Shown here: positions 1-5,825 of the stretch, in pieces | Numbering within the stretch: position 1 is the stretch's first letter | How the letters are laid out: each line of letters begins with the position of its first letter | Assembly: GCA_943329505.2 (NCBI GenBank) | Contig: CALQED020000088.1 | Coordinates: forward strand, 1 to 5,988 | Reading direction: 5' to 3' | Length of the DNA stretch: 5,988 nucleotides | Source of the DNA: Polynucleobacter meluiroseus | GTDB lineage: Bacteria; Pseudomonadota; Gammaproteobacteria; Burkholderiales; Burkholderiaceae | The notes under the pieces: model-generated | Told to the model about the DNA's origin: nothing | The model's database searches: none | What the model saw: only the letters and a program-made list of their open reading frames with translations | Program-made: the position numbers and the translations under genes

Positions 1-362
1 GAGAGCGCGCTAAAACCCAGCAAATTCCGGATACCAAAGTGGATATCGCTTTTGAACGTCGCCGGCCCCCACTAGTTACTAGTCCGCAGTCATTGCAAAT
101 GGCTGAATATGCCAAGAAAGTATATTCAGAGCTAGGACGCGAATTAATTTTAGGGATAGTAGCTGCAGGTGGTGGCACAGACGCTGCATTTGCTGCACTA
201 GATACTCAAAATCCCGTGATCGAGAGCATGGGTGTCCAAGGTTTTGGCGCACATTCAAATGACGATGAATATATTTTGGTGAGCTCGATTGTGCCGAGGA
301 TGTATTTGCTCTCACGCTTAATTATGGATGTTTCGGAAGGCAAGGTCGGCGCAAAAAATTAA
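1..362 (+). CDS. M20 family metallopeptidase (glutamate carboxypeptidase-like), 3' part only
   Basis: This is the C-terminal 119 residues of a protein whose start lies left of the window; the frame is open from base 3 with no stop, so the GTG at 39 is an internal valine codon and not a real start. The stop is TAA at 360-362. Two runs match the C-terminal catalytic part of carboxypeptidase G2-like M20 enzymes: GGGTDAAFAAL, and a downstream VIESMGVQGFGAHSNDDEY. The His of GAHS (codon 252-254) corresponds to the last zinc ligand of that family. A terminal PRMYLLSRLIMDV helix is also typical. Family members are di-zinc hydrolases that cleave C-terminal amino acids or amide bonds; the other metal ligands and the dimerisation domain lie outside the window, so activity and localisation cannot be judged. 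The sulfatase start follows 25 bases later on the same strand, suggesting one transcript. Family assignment is firm; substrate is unknown. Confidence 0.88.
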   Translation, partial: ERAKTQQIPDTKVDIAFERRRPPLVTSPQSLQMAEYAKKVYSELGRELILGIVAAGGGTDAAFAALDTQNPVIESMGVQGFGAHSNDDEYILVSSIVPRMYLLSRLIMDVSEGKVGAKN

Positions 363-378
363 ATCATTAGAAAGATCT

Positions 379-382
379 GGAG
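379..382 (+). promoter_or_regulatory. Ribosome-binding site that fixes the sulfatase TTG start
   Basis: GGAG at 379-382 lies 5 bases upstream of the TTG at 388. The alternative in-frame ATG at 328 lies inside the M20 gene and has no comparable Shine-Dalgarno in front of it. This site therefore supports the TTG start. Confidence 0.6.
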
Positions 383-387
383 ATAAG

Positions 388-1848
388 TTGAAGCCACAAA
401 ATATGATAGTCATCCTGTCGGATGAGCATAATAAAAAAATTACTCAGTGCTATGGGCATGATCTTATTAGGACCCCCAATCTAGATCGTTTAGCAAAAGA
501 AGGGACAATGTTCACTTCTGCTTATACAAATTGTCCGATTTGTGTCCCAGCTCGTGCAAGCTTAGCTACTGGGCGCTATGTACATGATGTTCAGTGTTGG
601 GACAATGCTATTGCATATGAAGGTAATCCCATTGCTTGGGGGCACCGTTTGATGGAGACTGGTCACCAAGTCACCTCAATTGGTAAATTACATTACTCAA
701 AAAGTGATCCTAAAGTAAACGGATTTGATGAAGAGATTTTGCCTATGCATTTGGTTGAAGGGCTAGGTGATTTGCTAGGTTTAATTCGGGATGAGTTGCC
801 AAGAAGAAATGGGGCGTTAAATTTGGGCCCAGAATCTGGTCGTGGCGAATCTGCATATACAAAATATGATCGTGACATTACGGCTGCCGCATGTAAATGG
901 CTAACGGAGAAAGCACTCAATAAGCCAAATAAACCGTGGGTTTTGTATGTTGGTTTGGTTGCCCCCCATTTTCCTTTAATAGCGCCGGCTGAGTTTTACG
1001 ATATGTATGCCAATATCGATTTACCTTGGCCAAAGCTCTACGGAAAAGATGAAAGACCTCATCATGCATTCTTGGATGCAATGCGTTCTTGCATGGTCTT
1101 TGACGATGGCTTTACAGATGATGATATGGTGCGACGCGCGATTACTGCGTATTTTGGTTTGGTCAGCTTCTTAGATAACAACATTGGCCAAATATTGAAT
1201 ACAGTGCAAGACCTTGGGCTGACGAGCGATACCCGCATTATTTATAGCTCAGATCATGGCGATAATTTAGGCGCACGTGGATTTTGGGGTAAATCTACGA
1301 TGTATGAAGAATCTGCTGGTATTCCATTCATTTTTTCAGGAGAAGGCGTCCCAAAGAATTCAGTTTGCGATACTCCAATCTCTTTGGTAGATATATTCCC
1401 AACCATCATGGAGGGGGTAGGAGAGCCACCACATCCTGGTGATCAAGATTTACCGGGTGAGTCATTATTTGCCATTGCCAATGGCACCACTCGCAGAGCA
1501 AATGTTCTGTCGGAGTATCACGCAGCTGGCGCAGCAACTGGAAGCTATATGACTCGGGTTGGAAAATATAAATTCATGTATTACGTCGGCATGACTCCAA
1601 TGTTATTTGACCTAGAAGCTGATCCTGAAGAGCTAATAGATTTAGCGCTCGACCCAGCCTATAAAGAGGTCTTAGAACAGTGTGAGCTGGAGCTGCGTAA
1701 ATTGGTAGATCCAGAAGCAGCAGATCGGGCTGCAAAGCTAGCTCAAGCGAAAAAGATTCAAGAGAATGGCGGTAAAGAAGCTATTCTCGAGCGAGGAGGC
1801 TTTCGCTTTTCGCCACCTCCTGGTGTGCAACCTTCGCGCTATAAGTGA
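388..1848 (+). CDS. Sulfatase-family hydrolase (choline-sulfatase/arylsulfatase-like), Cys-type
   Basis: A 486-residue alkaline-phosphatase-superfamily enzyme, usual length for choline-sulfatase-like proteins. From the TTG start the protein opens MKPQNMIVILSDEH, the normal beginning of the family; an ATG at 328 would add 20 unconserved residues and overlap the M20 gene. Visible active-site elements are the metal-ligand Asp12 (SDEH), the nucleophile motif Cys52-V-P-A-Arg56 followed by ASLATGR (the C-x-P-x-R signature whose Cys becomes formylglycine), Lys100 and His102 (GKLHY), Asp289-His290 (SDHGD) and Lys302 (WGKS). The catalytic set looks intact. A C-terminal FDLEADPEEL segment is also typical. 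No signal peptide is seen, so the protein is probably cytoplasmic and acts on imported substrate. Members cleave sulfate esters, and some relatives cleave phosphonate or phosphate esters; the substrate cannot be chosen here. No formylglycine-generating enzyme is present in the window. The stop overlaps the next gene's GTG. Confidence 0.92.
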   Translation: MKPQNMIVILSDEHNKKITQCYGHDLIRTPNLDRLAKEGTMFTSAYTNCPICVPARASLATGRYVHDVQCWDNAIAYEGNPIAWGHRLMETGHQVTSIGKLHYSKSDPKVNGFDEEILPMHLVEGLGDLLGLIRDELPRRNGALNLGPESGRGESAYTKYDRDITAAACKWLTEKALNKPNKPWVLYVGLVAPHFPLIAPAEFYDMYANIDLPWPKLYGKDERPHHAFLDAMRSCMVFDDGFTDDDMVRRAITAYFGLVSFLDNNIGQILNTVQDLGLTSDTRIIYSSDHGDNLGARGFWGKSTMYEESAGIPFIFSGEGVPKNSVCDTPISLVDIFPTIMEGVGEPPHPGDQDLPGESLFAIANGTTRRANVLSEYHAAGAATGSYMTRVGKYKFMYYVGMTPMLFDLEADPEELIDLALDPAYKEVLEQCELELRKLVDPEAADRAAKLAQAKKIQENGGKEAILERGGFRFSPPPGVQPSRYK

Positions 1849-2816
1849 TCGATATGCGTAACCTTCTACTTTTCTTAACTTTAAGCTGCTGTACTGCTTT
1901 AGCTCAAGCGCAGTCATGGCCCACTAAGCCAATGAAGTTGATTGTGGGTACGGCAAGTGGCGGCGGTCCTGATGCCATTGCCCGGGTTATAGCTCCGCGC
2001 ATGGCTGAGCGATTAGGGCAGAGTGTGATTGTGGAATTAAAACCAGGAGGAAGTGGTCAGATTGCTTCGGAATTTGTCGCCACTTCGCCAGCTGATGGCT
2101 ATACATGGTTACTAACAACCACCATGATTCAATCAATTATTCCGCAGTTAAAAAAGCAGTTGCCCTATGATCCTGTTAAGGATTTCTATCCAATTTCATT
2201 AATTGGTACGACAGCAAATGTTTTGGTGGTTGGCAAACATCTCGACGTTACTAATGCTGGCCAATTTGTGGCTTTAGTAAAAAGCAAGCCTGGAAAAATG
2301 ACCTATGGCTCAGCTGGGGTTGGTTCTCCAGCACACTTGGCTGGAGAATTATTTGCAACCAGTGTTGGCGTCCCAATGACCCATATTTCTTATAAGGGAG
2401 CTACCCAGGCCCTAACGGATATTGCGGGTGGACAAGTGGACATGATCATCACCTCTCCTTCGGCGGCTAAAACACTAGCGCTAGGGGGTAAGGTTTTGGT
2501 ATTGGCGACTACCGGATTAAAGCGTGATCCTACCAATCCACAACTTCAACCGCTAAGTGATGTGCTCCCGGGTTTTGAAATTACCCAGTGGTGGGGAGTC
2601 ATGATTCGCAGCGGTACACCAAAGGATATTTCAGATCGGATTCATGCCGAATTAGTGGCTACCTTAAATGAACCAAGCATTAAGAGTCAATTAGCTGCTC
2701 AGGGTGGAATTGCTCAAGCGATGGAGTCTGCTGCCTTTGGCAACTTTATTCAAAAAGAGCGCAATCGTTATGCTGAGATTATCAAGACAGCAAAGATCAC
2801 CCCTGATAACTTGTAG
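1845..2816 (+). CDS. Bug-family (TctC-like) tripartite tricarboxylate transporter substrate-binding protein, copy 1
   Basis: A 323-residue periplasmic binding protein, standard Bug-family length. Residues 1-22 form a signal peptide (MIDMRNLLLFL..., hydrophobic core, probable cleavage AQA|QS). The mature part shows the family landmarks: WPTKPMKLIVG strand, first ligand loop TASGGGPDAIAR, RLGQSVIVELKPGGSG, ADGYT, LPYDPVKDF, second ligand loop GSAGVGSPAHLAGELF, and HISYKGATQALTDIAGGQVD. Such proteins bind carboxylated or other small organic molecules and hand them to a TctA/TctB permease, or act as sensors; neither permease gene is here. GTG at 1845 overlaps the sulfatase stop as GTGA, and an in-frame TAA sits directly upstream, so it is the first possible start; ATG at 1854 (MRNLLLF) is a reasonable alternative that keeps the signal peptide. 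Neither start has a clear Shine-Dalgarno, which fits coupled translation with the sulfatase. The ligand is unknown. Confidence 0.92.
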   Translation: MIDMRNLLLFLTLSCCTALAQAQSWPTKPMKLIVGTASGGGPDAIARVIAPRMAERLGQSVIVELKPGGSGQIASEFVATSPADGYTWLLTTTMIQSIIPQLKKQLPYDPVKDFYPISLIGTTANVLVVGKHLDVTNAGQFVALVKSKPGKMTYGSAGVGSPAHLAGELFATSVGVPMTHISYKGATQALTDIAGGQVDMIITSPSAAKTLALGGKVLVLATTGLKRDPTNPQLQPLSDVLPGFEITQWWGVMIRSGTPKDISDRIHAELVATLNEPSIKSQLAAQGGIAQAMESAAFGNFIQKERNRYAEIIKTAKITPDNL

Positions 2817-2825
2817 CGTTCTAAT

Positions 2826-2848
2826 CCAAGGCAGGACACCTCTTTTGG
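2826..2848 (+). other. Weak hairpin after the first Bug gene
   Basis: The arms 2826-2835 (CCAAGGCAGG) and 2839-2848 (CCTCTTTTGG) can pair over ten positions around a 3-base ACA loop, with two G-U pairs and one C-C mismatch. No T-run follows, so it does not qualify as an intrinsic terminator; it might slow polymerase or protect the 3' end of the upstream message, or be chance. Confidence 0.25.
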
Positions 2849-3000
2849 GCTATCTTAAGGTATGCATCCAGCGCCTAGGTCTCATCAATTAAGCTACTGA
2901 TTCAAGATAATCATCCTTGGGTATTAGGAGATCACCCTATATTGATTAGAGGCTTTCTTCTATTAAAGAGAATAGAATATTTTTATAAAAACTCAATATT

Positions 3001-3005
3001 AGGAG
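3001..3005 (+). promoter_or_regulatory. Ribosome-binding site deciding the GTG start of the CocE/NonD gene
   Basis: AGGAG at 3001-3005 is 6 bases before GTG at 3012. An in-frame TAG at 3000-3002 rules out any start further upstream, so this GTG is the first possible start and has the best spacing. Confidence 0.75.
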
Positions 3006-3011
3006 ACCGTT

Positions 3012-4757
3012 GTGGACGCTTGGAAATCAGAAGTAAGAGATGGCATGCAAATTGATTGGGATATGCCAATTAAGATGGATGATGGACTAATCTTACGTGC
3101 TGACATATTTCGTCCTATACGTACAGGTAAATTCCCCGTCATTTTGTCATATGGGCCCTATGGCAAAGGATTAGCATTTCAAGAGGGCTATAAAACTGCG
3201 TGGGACATTATGGAGCGCGAGAACCCAGATGTCATTAGAGGCTCTAGCAATAAATATCAGAACTGGGAAGTAGTAGATCCTGAAAAATGGGTTCCAGATG
3301 ATTATGTATGTATTCGGATTGATTCACGTGGCGCGGGTAGATCACCCGGCTTTATGGATCACAATAATGCTCGCGAAACAAAAGATATTCACCTCTGTAT
3401 TGAGTGGGCCGCTAAACAAAAGTGGTCTAACGGTCGTGTTGGTATGAATGGAATTTCTTATTACGGTAGTAATCAATGGCGTGCTGCGGCGAGCAAGCCA
3501 AAGCATTTAAAAGCTATTTGCGTATGGGAAGGCTGGAATGACAACTACCGAGAATCTAATCGGCACGGTGGTATTGCTTGTTCATTTCGTAAAAATTGGC
3601 TAGAGATGCAAATTAAAACTGTCCAACATGGTGTGGGGGAGAGGGGCAAGAGAAATCCAATTACTGGTGAGACAGTTTGCGGGCCCGAGACTTTATCCGA
3701 GGCTGAGCTGCGCAAAAATGTGGACGATATCTGGAAGCGAGTCATGGATAACGAAATGACTTGTGATTGGTATGACGAGCGTTCAGCTAATTTAGATAAA
3801 GTCGATATTCCACTTCTCAGTGCAGCAAACTGGGGCGGTCAAGGTTTGCATACCCGCGGTAATTTTGAAGGCTATGTACGCTCGAAGTCTAAAAATAAAT
3901 GGCTAGAAGTGCATGGCGGATCACATTGGGCTCCCTTTTATACCGATTATGGAATGGGTATTCAGAAGCGCTTCTTTGATTTCTATCTCAAAGGAAAGAA
4001 AAATGGTTGGGATAAGACAACGCCTGTATCACTATTAGTCAGAAGTCCAGGTGAAAAATTTACGCCACGTTCTGAAAGCGAATGGCCATTAAAGCGGACC
4101 CAATGGACGTCACTATATTTGGATCCCAAGCAGAAAACTTTTTCTCAGTTCCCATTACAGCAAGCGGCAACAATCAAGTACGACATGATGGGTAATGGCG
4201 TGACCTTTGCTTTTCCTCCACAGACTCAAGAGGTCGAATTAACCGGACCGATGGCGCTAAAACTCTTCATTTCATCTTCCACGGTTGATGCTGATATTTT
4301 CGCTGTTGTGCGAGTATTTGATCCCAAGGGTAAAGAGGTTTTATTCCATGGTGCACTCGATCCGAAGACACCAATTGCGCAGGGCTGGCTTAGAGCCTCA
4401 CATCGCAAGTTGGACAAAAAGAAAAGCCTGCCTTATCGTCCTTGGCATAGTCATGATGAGAAGCAAGCACTAGTCCCTGGCGAAATCTATGAACTAGATG
4501 TAGAAATTTGGCCAACTTGTATTGTGATACCTAAAGGCTACAGCCTTGCTTTATCGATTCGTGGCCGTGATTACGAACATGATGATGCTGCAGCTGTCTT
4601 ATCCAATATGAAGAATCCTATGAAGGGTTGTGGCCCGTTCACGCATGATGATGAGCAAGATCGTCCACCCGCTATTTTTGGTGGCAAGGTCACTTTACAT
4701 ATGGGACCAAAGCATCCAGCAAGACTATTGGTACCAGTGATTCCGAAGAAAAAATAA
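3012..4757 (+). CDS. CocE/NonD family alpha/beta-hydrolase (X-Pro dipeptidyl-peptidase S15-like)
   Basis: A 581-residue serine hydrolase with the two-part CocE layout. Residues about 15-340 are an S15-type alpha/beta-hydrolase domain: PIKMDDGLILRADIFRP, then YGPYGKG (a Tyr at 47 or 50 is the likely oxyanion residue), IRIDSRGAGRSPG at 102-113, the nucleophile elbow GISYYG with Ser149, and HGGSHW with candidate catalytic His305. Residues about 355-575 are the jelly-roll C-terminal domain (VELTGPMALKLFISSSTVDADIF, then LVPGEIYELDVEIWPT and GYSLALSIRGRDYEHDD). The acidic triad residue, normally in a GW-x-D context before the His, is not obvious: the site reads AANWGGQGLH at 271-280. There is no signal peptide, so the protein is probably cytoplasmic. 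Relatives cleave esters (cocaine esterase), amides, or beta-lactam acid esters; the substrate here is unknown. Bug copy 2 follows 24 bases later, implying co-transcription. Confidence 0.9.
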   Translation: MDAWKSEVRDGMQIDWDMPIKMDDGLILRADIFRPIRTGKFPVILSYGPYGKGLAFQEGYKTAWDIMERENPDVIRGSSNKYQNWEVVDPEKWVPDDYVCIRIDSRGAGRSPGFMDHNNARETKDIHLCIEWAAKQKWSNGRVGMNGISYYGSNQWRAAASKPKHLKAICVWEGWNDNYRESNRHGGIACSFRKNWLEMQIKTVQHGVGERGKRNPITGETVCGPETLSEAELRKNVDDIWKRVMDNEMTCDWYDERSANLDKVDIPLLSAANWGGQGLHTRGNFEGYVRSKSKNKWLEVHGGSHWAPFYTDYGMGIQKRFFDFYLKGKKNGWDKTTPVSLLVRSPGEKFTPRSESEWPLKRTQWTSLYLDPKQKTFSQFPLQQAATIKYDMMGNGVTFAFPPQTQEVELTGPMALKLFISSSTVDADIFAVVRVFDPKGKEVLFHGALDPKTPIAQGWLRASHRKLDKKKSLPYRPWHSHDEKQALVPGEIYELDVEIWPTCIVIPKGYSLALSIRGRDYEHDDAAAVLSNMKNPMKGCGPFTHDDEQDRPPAIFGGKVTLHMGPKHPARLLVPVIPKKK

Positions 4758-4770
4758 GTTTGTCAAAATA

Positions 4771-4777
4771 AGGGAGG
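4771..4777 (+). promoter_or_regulatory. Strong ribosome-binding site of the second Bug gene
   Basis: AGGGAGG at 4771-4777 stands 4 bases before ATG 4782. It is the closest match to the Shine-Dalgarno consensus in the window, suggesting efficient translation, as expected for an abundant periplasmic receptor. In contrast, the first Bug gene has no clear site of its own. Confidence 0.75.
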
Positions 4778-4781
4778 CTTC

Positions 4782-5768
4782 ATGAACTACTATTTAAAGA
4801 AGTATTCATCGCTTGCAGTTTTGGCTTTATTCATCAGCTTTGTTAGTCAATTCGCTAGCGCTCAAACTGGGCCATATCCTAACAGGCCTATTAAAATTAT
4901 CATTCCATTTCCGCCAGGCAATACAACCGATATCATGACGCGATTAATTGCACCCAAGCTGCAGGAGCGCTTGGGTCAAGCAATTGTTGTTGAGAATAAA
5001 CCTGGAGGAGCAGGTACCGTTGGTATGGAGTTTGTTGCCAAATCTAAGCCAGATGGCTATACCCTGGTTGCATCACAGGGTGGCAATATGGTGGTGCTTC
5101 CGCATACCAGCAAGAATGTGCCATATAACCCGATTACAGATTTCACCTCTATTGCTTTGTCTACCTATAACTATCAGGTGATTACAGCAAGCAATCAAAC
5201 GCCATTTAAAACTTTTTCTCAAATGATTGAGTGGGCCAAGGCAAATCCTGGGCAGTTAACAGTAGCCTCAAATGGGGAGGGCGGGTTCCCGCACATTGTT
5301 TTTGAGCATTTAGCAAAAACTGCAGGCATTACATTTACACATGTGCCCTATAAAGGAAGTGCTCAGATTGTTACCGATATGGTTGGCGGTCAAGTCATGA
5401 CCTCGGTTGACGGTGTTAGTGGTCCTGCGCCACATATTCGCTCTGGTTCGATACGTTTGCTGGCAATTTCTAATAAATCAAAGGTTCCAGAGTGGCCAAA
5501 CACGCCAACCGTATCAGAAACTATCGCTGGCTGGACCTCTAATGGCTGGTTTGGGTACTCTGGTCCTGCCGGAATGAATAAAGATATCGTACGTAAGTTA
5601 AATGTCGAAATTAATCGCGCCATGAACTCCCCTGAAGTAGTGGAGCAGTTAAAGACTTATGGATTGGAGGTAGTTTCAGAACCCCCAGAATATTATGATC
5701 GCGTACTTAAAGAAGACTATGCTAGATATGGCAAGCTTGTTAAAGATATTAACTACGTGCCACATTGA
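4782..5768 (+). CDS. Bug-family (TctC-like) tripartite tricarboxylate transporter substrate-binding protein, copy 2
   Basis: A 328-residue exported binding protein. The signal peptide covers residues 1-27: basic KK at 6-7, a hydrophobic stretch SSLAVLALFISFVSQ, and cleavage at ASA|QT. The mature part carries the Bug signature in order: YPNRPIKIIIPF strand, first ligand loop PPGNTTDIMTR, RLGQAIVVENKPGGAGTVG, PDGYTLV, VPYNPITDF, second ligand loop ASNGEGGFPHIVFEHL, THVPYKGSAQIVTDMVGGQV, and the terminal helices EINRAMNSPEVVEQL. It is a clearly divergent paralogue of the first Bug protein: the scaffold motifs agree but both ligand loops differ (PPGNTTD versus SGGGPD; NGEGGFPH versus GVGSPAH), so a different ligand is likely. 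The TctA/TctB membrane partners are not in the window. It lies 24 bp after the CocE/NonD gene and starts at the only good ATG behind a strong ribosome-binding site. Confidence 0.93.
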   Translation: MNYYLKKYSSLAVLALFISFVSQFASAQTGPYPNRPIKIIIPFPPGNTTDIMTRLIAPKLQERLGQAIVVENKPGGAGTVGMEFVAKSKPDGYTLVASQGGNMVVLPHTSKNVPYNPITDFTSIALSTYNYQVITASNQTPFKTFSQMIEWAKANPGQLTVASNGEGGFPHIVFEHLAKTAGITFTHVPYKGSAQIVTDMVGGQVMTSVDGVSGPAPHIRSGSIRLLAISNKSKVPEWPNTPTVSETIAGWTSNGWFGYSGPAGMNKDIVRKLNVEINRAMNSPEVVEQLKTYGLEVVSEPPEYYDRVLKEDYARYGKLVKDINYVPH

Positions 5769-5793
5769 TAAACCGAAACAAGATCGATTTAAA
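5765..5793 (+). promoter_or_regulatory. Candidate sigma70-like promoter ahead of the last ORF
   Basis: TTGATA at 5765-5770 (5 of 6 to the -35 consensus, overlapping the Bug 2 stop codon) and TTTAAA at 5788-5793 (4 of 6 to the -10) are separated by 17 bases. Initiation would fall near 5800, leaving about 25 bases of leader before the GTG at 5826. AT-rich DNA often yields such matches by chance, and simple read-through from the Bug gene is equally possible. Confidence 0.3.
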
Positions 5794-5825
5794 ACTACAT
5801 TACTATTTCTATAAAAGAGACAATT

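Larger units (their letters stand above)
2817..3011 (+). other. 195-bp AT-rich intergenic spacer, possible transcript boundary
   Basis: This is the only sizeable gap between complete genes here. It contains an imperfect hairpin just after the Bug 1 stop, a TATATT box at 2938-2943 whose best upstream partner (TTGGGT at 2917-2922, 15-base spacing) is poor, the 12-bp AT palindrome TTTTTATAAAAA at 2980-2991, and the sequence TATTAGGAGA twice (2922-2931 and 2997-3006), the second copy being the ribosome-binding site of the CocE gene. No convincing promoter, riboswitch or U-tailed terminator can be defined by eye. The spacing suggests that the downstream pair could have its own promoter. Confidence 0.4.

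Noticed and set aside
693..920. Open frame on the - strand inside the sulfatase
   Set aside because: It lies wholly antisense to a strongly conserved gene and its product has no recognisable motif; the same holds for the - strand frames at 79-315, 3545-3745, 4226-4417 and 5390-5623.
1875..1912. Lipoprotein signal in the first Bug protein (paired Cys at 15-16)
   Set aside because: The residues before the Cys (T-L-S-C) do not fit a lipobox well, while a normal signal peptidase I site AQA|QS follows a few residues later.
2704..2892. + strand frame of 62 codons overlapping the end of the first Bug gene
   Set aside because: Most of it is an alternate reading of conserved Bug codons; no ribosome-binding site or family resemblance was seen, and the tail in the spacer is too short to support a gene.
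2942..3058. Possible small ORF from TTG 2942 behind the first TATTAGGAGA copy
   Set aside because: The spacing from AGGAG to TTG is long (11 bases), the start is weak, and the frame runs out of phase into the CocE/NonD gene, ending soon after; no coding character is evident.
5769..5800. Terminator after the second Bug gene
   Set aside because: The only pairing found (AAACCGA with TCGATTT) is AT-rich, contains a mismatch and is not followed by a T-run.
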